Source of the DNA: Clostridia bacterium
GTDB taxonomy: Bacteria; Bacillota; Clostridia; Christensenellales; Aristaeellaceae
DNA length: 64,000 nucleotides
Direction: 5' to 3'
Assembly: GCA_017543905.1 (NCBI GenBank)
Contig: JAFYFC010000037.1
Location: 17,699-81,698 of the forward strand
This document shows, one piece after another, positions 37,536 to 46,560 of this stretch; positions within the stretch are counted from its first letter, which is position 1; each line of letters starts with the position of its first letter. Below the pieces are notes generated by a model. The model was not told the DNA's origin. It searched no databases and worked only from the letters and a program-made list of their open reading frames with translations. The translations under genes were made by a program, and so were the position numbers.

Positions 37536-40004
37536 TTATTCCACGTCCCTCGGGCGTTTGTCGCGTTTCTTTTCCGCCCGATTAAGCAGCTTCGCCCAAA
37601 CGGGCGTGTTTATAAGGTTAGAGGAGAACGCGCCCGCGAGCATGCCTGCGATAAGCGGGAATGTGAATTCCTTTATAGACGCTACGCCCAGCACGTACAG
37701 CGCCAGCAGCGTAAACAGCGTGGTGACGGAGGTGCTTATCGTGCGCGAGAGCGACGAGGTTACGCTTATGTCCGCTATCGCCTCGTTGGACGCCTTTTCA
37801 AGCTGCTTTTTGTTTTCGCGCACGCGGTCGAATATGACTATCGTGTCGTTTATGGAATAGCCGACTATCGTAAGAAGCGCCGCTATGAAGGGCGAGTTTA
37901 TCTGATACCAGCGGGAGAAAAAGCTCATCGCCGCCAGCATTATAAGCATGTCGTGCGCCAGACCCGCAAGCGCGGCCACGCCGGAATACAGATCGAAGCG
38001 TACAGCTATATAGATCAGCATCAGTACGAGAGCCACCGCGAGCGACAAAAGCGCGTTTTTGATGAGCGCGGCGGAGGACACCGCGCCGGCGTGCTCCATG
38101 CTGACGTACTGAACAGACGGGTATTTCTGCCTGAGCGCGGCGTCTATTACGCTGCGCGCCTGCACGCCCTCGCCCGCCGGCAGGACGTAGAGCAGCAGCT
38201 GTCTGCCGTCCGCGTCGTCGTCCAGCTCGTATGCGTGCACGCCCGTATACGGTATGTGCATTTCCTCGAGGGCGTCGATTACGCTGTCTGCGACCTTGTC
38301 GCTGTCTGCGTCGCCGTCGTAAAGCAGCACGCGCGCGCCTATGTATTCTTCCTCAAGCTCGTGGGCGAGCACGTATTCCCTGTCCGCCGCATAGGACGAA
38401 TTCAGTGTAAGAAGCGGATACGCCTCAAGCGCGCGTTCGACTGCGGGCAGTACGTCGGGCGCCTCGTCGTATTCAAGGCGCAGACGGATCTGAAGGTTCC
38501 TGCCGCCGCCGTCCAGAGCGCGCACTCCCGACACGCTCACGTCCGTGTAGCCTGTGTCGGCGAGGAGCGCCTTTACCTCCTCGGCGCTGAATTCCTCGTC
38601 CATCGAATACTCTATTAACGTGCCTCCGGTAAAGTCGAGGCCCGGGTCTATCCCGTGTCCGAAAATATTGAGAACTGCCGCAGCTAAAATCAGTACCGCA
38701 GGCACCCATCTCGTGTATCTGAACAGCGCGCAGACGCCGAAGGGCTGTCTTTCCCTGAGCGGGCGGGCGTACAGCGCGGGATTTGTAAGCCCCAGACGCA
38801 CCGCGCGCTTAAGCAGAAAGCGCGTGACGACCACCGCTGTGAACATGGACACGACGACGCTGATGCACAGCGTATAGCTGAAGCCCCTTACCGAGCCCGT
38901 GCCGAAGTACATAAGCACGAACGCGGCGATAAGGGTGGTGACGTTCGCGTCCGTGATCGCCCTGAGCGCGTTTTTGTAGCCCGCCTTGAGCGCCGCCTCG
39001 CCCGAACGTCCCGCGTTCATTTCCTCGCGGAAGCGTTCGAATATGACCACGTTCGCGTCCACCGCCATGCCTATGCCCAGCAGTATGCCCGCGATGCCGG
39101 GCAAAGTGAGCTGTATCCTGAACAGCACCAGCAGAGCGAACACTATGATTATATACCATACCAGCGCGATATCCGCCATCAGTCCGGGCACTCTGTACAT
39201 CGCGAGCATGAACAGCATAACCAGCGCGACGCCGATAAGCCCCGCGGTATACGCGCTTGAAAGCGCGTCGTCGCCCAGCGTGGCGGAGATCGTGCGGGTC
39301 TCGATTTCGTGTATGTCCAGAGGCAGCGCGCCGGACTGTATGCTCGTGGCGAGGTTCTCCGCCTGTGCCAGCGTGCCGCCGCCCAGCGTGATGCGGCCGC
39401 GTCCGTCCGTTATCGGCTCGCTCACGCGGGGCGAAGAGATCGTCACGCCGTCGACGACTATGGAAATATAGCTGCCCACAAGCCGCGTCGAGGCAGCCGA
39501 AAACGCCTGCGCGCCCTCGTCCGTCAGCACGAACGCCACGCAGTAGCCGCCGCTTTGGGTGTCGAACTCCGCGTTCACGCGCTTTATGTCGCGCCCCTGC
39601 ATTATCACGTTCCCGTTTGGATCGCGGAATTCGAGGTGCGCGGGCGTGCCTATGAGCTTTACGATCTCCTGCGGGTCGTTAATATCGGGTATTTCTATCC
39701 TGACGTTTCCGTCGCCCTGTGTGGAAACGTTTGCCTCGGTGTAGCCGCGCTCGGTCAGCATCGCGCGCAGCGCCTCGGCGGTATCGCTTAAAAGCGCGTC
39801 GAAATCGCTGTCGGAATACTCGCCCTTCTCGGCGTGAAACACCGTGTATATGCCTCCGCGCAGGTCAAGGCCGAGGCTCAGCCCCTCTCCCGCGGGCTTT
39901 AGGACGGTTTTTCCGCCCACTGTCAGGCCAAACGCCGCGGCGTACGCCGCGAAAGCGGTAAGCAGTACGGCGCAGATAAGTATAAGTATGCTCTTTTTTC
40001 TCAT
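37536..40004 (-). CDS. secDF: Fused protein translocase subunit SecDF
   Basis: An 822-residue single-chain SecD-SecF fusion of the export-assisting RND family. The SecD part has GLDLRGGIYTVFHAE and six membrane helices with AIGLALVMLFML-like stretches (GVALVMLFMLAMYR) and GMAVDANVVIFERFREE; the SecF part starts near residue 430 (GIDPGLDFTGGTLIEYS) and has TIVGYSINDTIVIFDRVREN. Both conserved proton-path aspartates are seen. It is the first gene of the long leftward transcript and has a strong promoter at 40063. Confidence 0.95.
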   Translation of the reverse strand: MRKKSILILICAVLLTAFAAYAAAFGLTVGGKTVLKPAGEGLSLGLDLRGGIYTVFHAEKGEYSDSDFDALLSDTAEALRAMLTERGYTEANVSTQGDGNVRIEIPDINDPQEIVKLIGTPAHLEFRDPNGNVIMQGRDIKRVNAEFDTQSGGYCVAFVLTDEGAQAFSAASTRLVGSYISIVVDGVTISSPRVSEPITDGRGRITLGGGTLAQAENLATSIQSGALPLDIHEIETRTISATLGDDALSSAYTAGLIGVALVMLFMLAMYRVPGLMADIALVWYIIIVFALLVLFRIQLTLPGIAGILLGIGMAVDANVVIFERFREEMNAGRSGEAALKAGYKNALRAITDANVTTLIAAFVLMYFGTGSVRGFSYTLCISVVVSMFTAVVVTRFLLKRAVRLGLTNPALYARPLRERQPFGVCALFRYTRWVPAVLILAAAVLNIFGHGIDPGLDFTGGTLIEYSMDEEFSAEEVKALLADTGYTDVSVSGVRALDGGGRNLQIRLRLEYDEAPDVLPAVERALEAYPLLTLNSSYAADREYVLAHELEEEYIGARVLLYDGDADSDKVADSVIDALEEMHIPYTGVHAYELDDDADGRQLLLYVLPAGEGVQARSVIDAALRQKYPSVQYVSMEHAGAVSSAALIKNALLSLAVALVLMLIYIAVRFDLYSGVAALAGLAHDMLIMLAAMSFFSRWYQINSPFIAALLTIVGYSINDTIVIFDRVRENKKQLEKASNEAIADISVTSSLSRTISTSVTTLFTLLALYVLGVASIKEFTFPLIAGMLAGAFSSNLINTPVWAKLLNRAEKKRDKRPRDVE

Positions 40005-40039
40005 TCGGTTATCTCCGGCTGCACGTTTATTATTAAAGA

Positions 40040-40068
40040 ATTATACTTAATAGAAGTACTTATGTCAA
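40040..40068 (-). promoter_or_regulatory. Promoter of the secDF-recJ-rel transcript
   Basis: On the minus strand, TTGACA (40068-40063), 17 bases, TATAAT (40045-40040), 36 bases before the secDF ATG. The -35 box begins five bases after the lgt stop. Confidence 0.85.
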
Positions 40069-40072
40069 CACC

Positions 40073-40969
40073 TCACGTTAACGCTTTACGCAGCTGTGCG
40101 CGGACGAGCGCGAACGCCGCAGGCGGCAGCGCGCAGTACACGCACACAGCGGGCAGCGCGCCGCAGCAGGAAAGCGTGACGAATACGCAGGATACGAAAA
40201 ATACGGCCGCGCTCAGCCTGTCTGCGCGCGCAAGGCGCAGTACGCACGCGCCGCACGCGGTCAGAACCAGCGCGCTCAGCAGCTGGCTTGCGCGGATAGT
40301 TCCCAGATACAGGCTGTCCGTGCGTATGCCCTCCACGGCGCATCTTTCGAATGCGTACATCGTCAGATACCCAAGCGCCGCGCGGCCTCTGGCGGCGAAG
40401 CTTTTTGCACTTTTCGGGACGTTCGTCACAAGGTATATGCCCAGACACCACACGGACTCGTAAAAAAACGCGGCGGCGTAGTAAGCGCCGTCTATATTCA
40501 CCGCAAGCGGGAAAAACTGCAGCGCGCGCACGCGCAGCTCTGCGCCGTACGCCTCCTGATTTAAAAAATTGCCCCAGCGGCCGACGCTCTGCGCCAGCGC
40601 TACGCAGGGCAGGCAGAGATCGCACAGACGTACGAAATCCAGTTTTTTGACGCGCGCGTATATGAATCCGGCCAAAAGCCCCGTTATTACTCCGCCGTAA
40701 ATCGCAAGCCCGCCCGTGCGCAGGTTAAGTACGTCCACGAGCGAATCAAAGCCCGCGGGGTTCAGCAGCACGTAATACAGCCTCGCGCCGACGAAGCCCG
40801 CCGGCAGCACGCACAGCATAAGGTCCAGCACCGTGTCCTTTTTAAGCCCCATGCGTTTTTCGCGGTGCACGCCCGAAACGTACGCCGCCGCGATCCCCGC
40901 CACGATAAGCACCGCGTACCAGTATATTTCAAAGCCCGCTATGCTCAGATATCTGCGTGTAAACTTCAT
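40073..40969 (-). CDS. lgt: Prolipoprotein diacylglyceryl transferase
   Basis: A 298-residue membrane enzyme that puts diacylglycerol on the lipobox cysteine of lipoproteins. The signature GRWGNFLNQEAYG (with the Lgt Arg and Asn) is clear, as are GARLYYVLLNP and a GLAIYGGVITGLLAG stretch. Seven or so helices are expected; the C-terminal part is longer and more hydrophobic than average. It feeds lipoproteins such as the cyclophilin at 30517, and LspA encoded at 43808 acts next. Confidence 0.94.
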   Translation of the reverse strand: MKFTRRYLSIAGFEIYWYAVLIVAGIAAAYVSGVHREKRMGLKKDTVLDLMLCVLPAGFVGARLYYVLLNPAGFDSLVDVLNLRTGGLAIYGGVITGLLAGFIYARVKKLDFVRLCDLCLPCVALAQSVGRWGNFLNQEAYGAELRVRALQFFPLAVNIDGAYYAAAFFYESVWCLGIYLVTNVPKSAKSFAARGRAALGYLTMYAFERCAVEGIRTDSLYLGTIRASQLLSALVLTACGACVLRLARADRLSAAVFFVSCVFVTLSCCGALPAVCVYCALPPAAFALVRAQLRKALT

Positions 40970-41004
40970 CCTCCGGCTCTCCGCAAACAGCTTTTACAGG
41001 TTAA

Positions 41005-41034
41005 ATTATAGTACTTATGTCCGATAAATGTCAA
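41005..41034 (-). promoter_or_regulatory. Promoter of lgt
   Basis: On the minus strand TTGACA (41034-41029), 18 bases, TATAAT (41010-41005), about 35 bases before the lgt ATG. It is back to back with the promoter of the HlyD-like gene. Confidence 0.8.
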
Positions 41035-41051
41035 TCGTTACAAATCATGTG

Positions 41052-41080
41052 TTGAAAAATTACCGAATATCGTATATAAT
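41052..41080 (+). promoter_or_regulatory. Promoter of the HlyD-sepF-divIVA cluster
   Basis: TTGAAA (41052-41057), 17 bases, TATAAT (41075-41080). Its -35 is 17 bases from the -35 of lgt on the other strand. Confidence 0.8.
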
Positions 41081-41122
41081 GAAATACATACTGGGATATT
41101 GTGCGGGAAAGGAGACAGCGCT

Positions 41123-42298
41123 TTGAAAATACGCGTGACCGGCAGGTTCTACCTGCTGCTGCTGATAGTGGTCATGGTCGTCGTGCTCATAAATCTGAAC
41201 ACCTGCGGCGGCGGCAGCGAGGTGACGGTAGTCATGAGCGGCGTCGCCAGCGACACGCACACGGTGCAGTGCATAATCGTGCGCGACGAAACGCTGGTCA
41301 CCGACACGCAGGTCACGTATACGGAATTCGCAGCGCGTGAAAACACGATAGTCCGCGAGGGTGAAGCGGTTGCCTACATATACAAAAACGGCAACATGAA
41401 AAAGCTGATGAACGAGCTGAACACCACGCGCCAGAGCATACAGGAATACCACAAGCTGATACTCGGAAACGAGCTGGACAGCGAGCTGGACGTGCTCGAC
41501 CTCGAGGTAGACGCGCGGGCGAGCGAGCTTAAAAGCCTTATACGCGGCGCCTCGCGCGGAAATATCCCGGACGCCGTAAGGGCGCTTAAGGACGCGATGG
41601 ACGCGCGCCGCGCGTATATGAGCTCCAACCGCAGAAGCGATACCAAGCTCATGGGCCTGTACGACCGCGAAAACCAGCGCATAATCGCGATAACCGGCCA
41701 GAGGTCCGTAAAGAACGCGCCCGCCGAGGGAGTCGTAAGCTTTTATCTGGACGGCTACGAAAGCACGCTGAACGCGGATACGGTAAAGGAACTGTCCATA
41801 TACGACGCACAGCGCGTGCTGGCGGGCGAAAAGCTCGAAAGCGGCGAGGGCGCGCGCTCGGTCGCGCGGCTCTTCCGCATAGTGAACCAAAATCACTGGT
41901 ACGCGGTCTTAATGAGCGAAGACGGCGAGTGGAATCCGACGCTGGGCACGGTATATCAGTTCACGGTCGCGGGCTTCGACGAGATCATGTACGACGGCGA
42001 AATAATAAACGTGGCGAAAAACGGCAAAACGGTCATGGCTGTGCTCGAGGTAAGCAAGCCCATCGGCTCGCTGCTTTACACCCGCACCGGCACCGCGTCG
42101 ATAGGCGCGAACATGTCGGGCCTGCTGGTCTCCAAAAAGGCGCTGGTCACGGTAAGCGGCCAGACCGGCGTATGGAGATACGACGTGCCCGGAGAGACCT
42201 TCGTGCCGGTCGAGGTGCTCGCGTACCGCTCCGACGGCACGGTGCTGATACAGCCGCTAGGTGAGCTTTCAAGCGGCTCGCAGGTGCTTATAAAATAA
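41123..42298 (+). CDS. HlyD-like membrane fusion-type protein
   Basis: A 391-residue protein starting at TTG 41123, ten bases after AAAGGAG. One N-terminal membrane helix (FYLLLLIVVMVVVLINL), a helical region (about residues 90-185), and a C-terminal part with beta-barrel-like segments fit the HlyD/membrane-fusion architecture. Proteins of this kind sit just upstream of sepF in many Clostridia and are of unknown function; no transporter partner is near. It leads the cell-division cluster. Confidence 0.78.
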   Translation: MKIRVTGRFYLLLLIVVMVVVLINLNTCGGGSEVTVVMSGVASDTHTVQCIIVRDETLVTDTQVTYTEFAARENTIVREGEAVAYIYKNGNMKKLMNELNTTRQSIQEYHKLILGNELDSELDVLDLEVDARASELKSLIRGASRGNIPDAVRALKDAMDARRAYMSSNRRSDTKLMGLYDRENQRIIAITGQRSVKNAPAEGVVSFYLDGYESTLNADTVKELSIYDAQRVLAGEKLESGEGARSVARLFRIVNQNHWYAVLMSEDGEWNPTLGTVYQFTVAGFDEIMYDGEIINVAKNGKTVMAVLEVSKPIGSLLYTRTGTASIGANMSGLLVSKKALVTVSGQTGVWRYDVPGETFVPVEVLAYRSDGTVLIQPLGELSSGSQVLIK

Positions 42299-42326
42299 AA
42301 CGCATTCTTTGGGGGACTGAACTTAA

Positions 42327-42836
42327 ATGGCGCAGATTTCGGGCTTCGCGCAGCTTCTGCAGAAGCTTAAAATAATATCGATAGAGCCGGACGAGGACGA
42401 GGCGGGCGGCATACCCCTCACGCGCTCCAAACGCAAAAACGCGGCGGACGCGGGCTCGAGCATATACGAGGCCGCCTACGCGCGCTCCCGCGGGCAAAGC
42501 GTAAAAAGCGCGCCCGCGCCCGCGCGCCGCGCCTCGCGTGCCTCCACAGGCGGCAGAACGGAAAACCTGCCTGCGCAGCGCGCGGACACTATAGTGTATT
42601 ACGTCAGCTCGCTTTCCGAATGCGCAGGCGTGATACGCGACATAATCGCGGGCACGAGCGTCGTTATAAACTTCGACGACACCGACGACCGCATGAGCCA
42701 GCGCATAATAGACACTCTCGCGGGCGCGGCGTTCGCCCTGAACGCCAAGGTACGCAAGATAACGGATTCCACGTATCTGATCGCGCCCAAGAACGTAAAC
42801 GTCAACATGTCCCGTCATATCGAAAGGAGGTACTGA
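42327..42836 (+). CDS. sepF: Cell division protein SepF
   Basis: A 169-residue FtsZ-anchoring protein. A flexible, Arg/Ala-rich N-terminal half leads to the compact SepF domain: VYYVSSLSECAGVIRDII, SVVINFDDTDDRMSQRIIDTLAGAAFALNAKV (in pieces) and STYLIAPKNVNV. The N-terminus lacks an obvious amphipathic membrane helix but carries a hydrophobic start (QISGFAQLLQKLKII). The domain order and the neighbours yggT, divIVA and lspA are typical. Confidence 0.93.
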   Translation: MAQISGFAQLLQKLKIISIEPDEDEAGGIPLTRSKRKNAADAGSSIYEAAYARSRGQSVKSAPAPARRASRASTGGRTENLPAQRADTIVYYVSSLSECAGVIRDIIAGTSVVINFDDTDDRMSQRIIDTLAGAAFALNAKVRKITDSTYLIAPKNVNVNMSRHIERRY

Positions 42837-42837
42837 A

Positions 42838-43122
42838 ATGCTGTTTTTCGGTTTAAGGCTGAGCCTTATGGCTATTCCGCGGATAATCGCCACGATAATC
42901 GGGCTGTACGAGCTGTGCATAATCCTCAGATACGTGCTGCGCTTTTTTCTGCCGCAGGATGGCAGTGTGCTGACCGCGCTCACTGTAATAACTGAGCCTG
43001 TGGTCGGGCGCGTGCGCGCGCTGCTCACGCGCCTGTTCGGCACCTTCAGTATAGACTTCTCCCCCGCAGTCACGATAGTGCTGCTGGAGATATTGGGCTG
43101 GCTGGTCGGAATTATATTCTGA
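42838..43122 (+). CDS. YggT family membrane protein
   Basis: A 94-residue protein with two membrane helices, and between them the sequence RYVLRFFLPQDGSVL and TEPVVGRVRALL, which match the YggT pattern (R...PFR-type loop). Its role is not well established; it is linked to division or osmotic stress by its neighbours. It starts one base after sepF, so translation is coupled. Confidence 0.88.
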   Translation: MLFFGLRLSLMAIPRIIATIIGLYELCIILRYVLRFFLPQDGSVLTALTVITEPVVGRVRALLTRLFGTFSIDFSPAVTIVLLEILGWLVGIIF

Positions 43123-43204
43123 CCCAAGGCAGGAACACCCCGCCGGTACGGCGAATTAGATTAGCTGAGTTTACACAATTCAGGCACTTGAAAGGATGGG
43201 CAGT

Positions 43205-43783
43205 ATGGCAATAACTGTAAAGCAGATACGTGACATGGATTTCCCCACCGAGAAAAACGGCTACAGGCGCGACGACGTCGACGATTTTCTGGACGAGCTC
43301 GCGTCCCAGACCGAGGAGCTCGCACGCGAGATAGACGCGCTCACCGCCGAGCGCGACAAGGCCGTAAGCGAGGCCGCCGCGCTCAGAAAGGAGCTCGCCG
43401 GCGCGAAGCAGGCCGCCGAGGCCGCGAAGGAGCAGGCCGCCGCCGTGCCCGCCGTAAAGGAAGAGGCGAGCGCGCCTACCTTCAACGAGCCCAGCTACTT
43501 CAAAAACCTTGAGACCACTCTGCGCGAAACGCTTATAAGCGCTCAGCGCATAGCGGACGAGACGATAGACGACGCCCGCAAAAAGGCGCGCCGCATAGTA
43601 TCCGACGCAGAGGAGCAGGCGGCGAACACCGAGGCGCAGGCGCAGCAGAAGCTCAGCGAGATCCGCGCCGATTACGAGCAGGTCAGAAACGCGGGCGAGG
43701 AATATCACCGCGCGTTCTCAAAGCTCGTCGAGGAGCAGAACAAGCTGCTTAAGGAAAGCTCTCTCTACGCTCCGGCGGAATAA
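43205..43783 (+). CDS. divIVA: DivIVA-domain cell division protein
   Basis: A 192-residue protein that senses curved membrane at poles and septa. The N-terminal lipid-binding part (ITVKQIRDMDFPTEKNGYRRDDVDDFLDEL) is a strong match when read in pieces, followed by two coiled-coil stretches separated by a Pro-rich link (about residues 80-97). ATG 43205 follows AAAGGA. The gene ylmH, usual between yggT and divIVA, is absent: 82 bases without a gene occur instead. Confidence 0.94.
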   Translation: MAITVKQIRDMDFPTEKNGYRRDDVDDFLDELASQTEELAREIDALTAERDKAVSEAAALRKELAGAKQAAEAAKEQAAAVPAVKEEASAPTFNEPSYFKNLETTLRETLISAQRIADETIDDARKKARRIVSDAEEQAANTEAQAQQKLSEIRADYEQVRNAGEEYHRAFSKLVEEQNKLLKESSLYAPAE

Positions 43784-43807
43784 GCGCTTAAGCGTTTATA
43801 GCCCGAT

Positions 43808-44302
43808 ATGGCTGAGAGCGGCATGCGCGCAGTCAGGCACACGAAAGCGGTGTGCCTGTGCTGTTTTGCCGCGTCCGCGCTCGCATGCGCGGCGTCGGCG
43901 CTTTTGTGCCGCCGGCTGCTCCCGGAAGGCGGCGTAAGCCTGATAAAGGGCTTTCTCTCGCTCGCGCGCGTCACGAACAGCGGCGCGGCGTTTTCACTGT
44001 TGGCAGGCGCGCCCGCTCTGGTCACGGTGCTGAACGCCGCGTTTTTGTGTGCGCTGAGCGCGTTCATACTGAAGGGGAGCATGCGTCTATGCGCGCGCGC
44101 GGCGCTGTGCGCGGTGCTCGCGGGCGGTATAAGCAACTTCCTCGAACGCATACTGACCGGTACGGTCACGGATATGATACGTCTGGATTTCGTCAGATTT
44201 CCGGTATTCAATTTTGCGGACGTCTGCATCTGCGCAGGCGCGGCGGTGTTCGCGTGCGCGTATGTCTGCGCGCCCGCGCGCGCGCCGCAGAGCGAAGGCT
44301 GA
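43808..44302 (+). CDS. lspA: Signal peptidase II (lipoprotein signal peptidase)
   Basis: A 164-residue four-helix aspartic protease that cuts lipoproteins after Lgt has acted. The motifs VTNSGAAFSLL, LERILTGTVTDMIRLD and FPVFNFADVCI contain the two catalytic aspartates. It is 25 bases after divIVA and 5 before the pseudouridine synthase gene, the standard lspA-rluD order. Confidence 0.94.
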   Translation: MAESGMRAVRHTKAVCLCCFAASALACAASALLCRRLLPEGGVSLIKGFLSLARVTNSGAAFSLLAGAPALVTVLNAAFLCALSAFILKGSMRLCARAALCAVLAGGISNFLERILTGTVTDMIRLDFVRFPVFNFADVCICAGAAVFACAYVCAPARAPQSEG

Positions 44303-44307
44303 AACCA

Positions 44308-45204
44308 ATGCGCTGCGTATGCGACTGCGCCGTAAGGCTCGACGTATTCCTGTCCGAAAAGGCGGACATAACGCGCTCCCGCGCAGGCGCGCTTATAAAG
44401 GACGGACACGCCTGTGTAAACGGAAGCGTGCAGACCAAATCCGGCTACGCGCTCAGATCGGGCGACACGGTGGATTTCGAGCCGCCCGAGCCCGAGCCTG
44501 TGAGCTGGGCGGTCCCGCAGGACATTCACATAGACGTCGTGTATCAGGACGCCGATCTCGCGGTGGTTTTCAAGCCCTCGGGCATGGTGGTGCATCCCGC
44601 CGCGGGCAATCACGACGGCACGCTCGTAAACGCGCTGCTCGCGCGCCTGGACAACCTGTCCGGCATCGGCGGCGCGCTGCGCCCCGGCATAGTGCACCGC
44701 ATCGACAAGGACACGAGCGGGCTGCTGCTCGTGGCCAAAAACGACCGCGCGCACGTAAGCCTGTCCGAACAGATCGCCGCACATACGATAGAGCGCGCAT
44801 ACAAGGCTATCATTATCGGCGCAATGAAAGCCGAAAGCGGCAGCGTGGACGCGCCCATAGGCCGGCATCCGGCCGACCGCAAGAAAATGGCGATCGTGCC
44901 CGGCGGCAGGCCCGCGCGCACTAACTGGCGCGTAATCGAAGAGCTGCGCGGCGCGGCTTACGTCGAATGCGTGCTCTCGACCGGACGCACGCATCAGATA
45001 CGCGTGCATATGGCCTCGCTCGGGCATCCGGTGCTGGGCGATCCCGTATACGGCCCCAAAAAATCCCCGTATCCCGTGCAGGGCGGACAGCTGCTGCACG
45101 CGGCGCGCATAGGCTTTACTCACCCGACGACGGGCGAGCGAATGATATTCGAAGCCGAGCCTGAGGACAGGTTCATATATTGGCTGAACAAGCTGAAAGG
45201 ATGA
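44308..45204 (+). CDS. RluA/RluD family pseudouridine synthase
   Basis: A 298-residue RNA-modifying enzyme. An S4 RNA-binding domain (RLDVFLSEKADITRSRAGALI) is followed by the catalytic domain with VVFKPSGMVVHPAAG and the motif HRIDKDTSGLLLVAK holding the active-site Asp, then TGRTHQIRVHMA. ATG 44308 is chosen, just after lspA; the frame is open further back but inside lspA. By position it is the rluD-like enzyme for large-subunit rRNA, but the exact target base is inferred. Confidence 0.92.
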   Translation: MRCVCDCAVRLDVFLSEKADITRSRAGALIKDGHACVNGSVQTKSGYALRSGDTVDFEPPEPEPVSWAVPQDIHIDVVYQDADLAVVFKPSGMVVHPAAGNHDGTLVNALLARLDNLSGIGGALRPGIVHRIDKDTSGLLLVAKNDRAHVSLSEQIAAHTIERAYKAIIIGAMKAESGSVDAPIGRHPADRKKMAIVPGGRPARTNWRVIEELRGAAYVECVLSTGRTHQIRVHMASLGHPVLGDPVYGPKKSPYPVQGGQLLHAARIGFTHPTTGERMIFEAEPEDRFIYWLNKLKG

Positions 45205-45210
45205 TGAATA

Positions 45211-46338
45211 ATGCTGGTAAACACTCCCCCGATGGGCTGGAACACCTGGAACACCTTCGGAAGCGACATTTCCGACGCGCTCGTGCGCGAAAGCGCGGAC
45301 GCGATAGCGGAGCTCGGGCTTAAGGACGCCGGCTACACGTACGTGGTCATAGACGACTGCTGGAGTCTCAGAAAGCGCGACAGCGTGACGAAGAGCATAG
45401 TACCCGACCCCGTAAAGTTCCCGCACGGCATGAAGGCGCTGGCGGACTACGTACACGGCAAGGGTCTGAAATTCGGCATGTACTCCTGCGCGGGTCAGCG
45501 CACCTGCGCGGATTACCCCGGCTCCTTCGACCACGAATTTCTGGACGCGCGGACGTTTGCGGAGTGGGGCGTGGATTTTCTTAAATACGACTTCTGCTAC
45601 AGGCCCGGCGGCTTCGAGGGACAATTGCTGTACCGGCGCATGGGCATGGCGCTGCGCGAAAGCGGACGGGACATACTTTTCTCCGCCTGCAACTGGGGCA
45701 GCGACAACGTATGGCAGTGGATACGCTCCTGCGGCGCGCACATGTACCGCTCTACCGGAGACATAATCGACACGCCCGAATCCTTCCGCAATATCGCCAT
45801 AAGCCAGATGGACAAGCTGAACGCGAACGCTCCCCAGTGCTTCAACGACATGGACATGCTCACCGTAGGCATGTACGGCAAGGGCAACGTGGGCGTGCAG
45901 GGCATGACCGCGGCGGACTACCGCAGCGAGTTCGCGCTGTGGTGCATGTGCGGCGTGCCGCTGATGCTGGGCTGCGACGTACGCTCGCTCGACAAGGAGA
46001 TGCTCGCACTGCTCAAAAACCGCGACCTGATCGCGATAGACCAGGACGCGGAGTGCCGCCAGCCCATATTCCTGGGCAATCCCGAGCGGGAAAAGAAGCT
46101 GTGCGTGTTCAGGCATCTGGACGGCGGCAAATACGCCGTGGCGTTTTTCAACTTTAACGACGAGGCGCGCAACGTCTCCTTCACCTTCAGCGACGTGGGA
46201 CTTTCCGCGGCAAGCGGGCTCGGACTGCGCTTCTCGCCGGTGCTGGGAAGCCTCGAGGGCACCTACAGCGAGTACCTGAACGTCACCACGGACGCGCACG
46301 ACTGCATAGTAGCCGTCTGCGAAGCCGTGCCGGTATGA
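45211..46338 (+). CDS. Alpha-galactosidase, glycoside hydrolase family 27
   Basis: A 375-residue enzyme that releases terminal alpha-galactose, for example from raffinose sugars or galactomannan. The family motifs are clear: PPMGWNTWNTFG at the start, YVVIDDCW, the nucleophile Asp127 in LKYDFCY, and NDMDMLTVG with the acid/base Asp. The C-terminal beta-sandwich follows. There is no signal peptide, so it acts inside the cell on imported sugars. It starts six bases after the pseudouridine synthase gene, an odd operon partner, and overlaps the next gene by four bases. Confidence 0.94.
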   Translation: MLVNTPPMGWNTWNTFGSDISDALVRESADAIAELGLKDAGYTYVVIDDCWSLRKRDSVTKSIVPDPVKFPHGMKALADYVHGKGLKFGMYSCAGQRTCADYPGSFDHEFLDARTFAEWGVDFLKYDFCYRPGGFEGQLLYRRMGMALRESGRDILFSACNWGSDNVWQWIRSCGAHMYRSTGDIIDTPESFRNIAISQMDKLNANAPQCFNDMDMLTVGMYGKGNVGVQGMTAADYRSEFALWCMCGVPLMLGCDVRSLDKEMLALLKNRDLIAIDQDAECRQPIFLGNPEREKKLCVFRHLDGGKYAVAFFNFNDEARNVSFTFSDVGLSAASGLGLRFSPVLGSLEGTYSEYLNVTTDAHDCIVAVCEAVPV

Positions 46339-46523
46339 ACTGCGTCTTGTGCGGACGTAAGCTTACAAGCGACGAGATCGCAATAACGCGCAAGCTCATA
46401 AACCGCGCGGCGGAAGAATTTTGCTGCATCACCTGCCTCGCCGCGAAATTCTCGGTAAGCGAGGAAGACATAAGGCGTCTTATCGAGAATTTCCGGCAGG
46501 CGGGCTGCAGCCTGTTTTTCTGA
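46335..46523 (+). CDS. Small zinc-binding protein, 62 residues
   Basis: It overlaps the alpha-galactosidase stop by four bases (ATGA). Two Cys pairs, CVLC (residues 3-6) and CITC (residues 31-34, within EFCCITCL), would bind one zinc; the rest is helical with SVSEEDIRRLIENFRQAGC. I recall similar short proteins in Clostridia without an assigned role. Coupling to the galactosidase suggests joint expression, not necessarily joint function. Confidence 0.78.
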   Translation: MNCVLCGRKLTSDEIAITRKLINRAAEEFCCITCLAAKFSVSEEDIRRLIENFRQAGCSLFF

Positions 46524-46560
46524 GGCCCGCCGCGGCGGATATCCACGGAGGAATACTGCA

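Noticed and set aside
36042..38618. An 858-codon open frame on the plus strand
   Set aside because: Antisense to recJ and secDF, with shadow-like composition and no motif.
43852..44307. Long N-terminal extension of the pseudouridine synthase
   Set aside because: It overlaps all of lspA in another frame; the S4 domain starts right after 44308.
43765..46299. An 844-codon open frame on the minus strand
   Set aside because: Antisense to lspA, the pseudouridine synthase and GH27, all with clear catalytic motifs.
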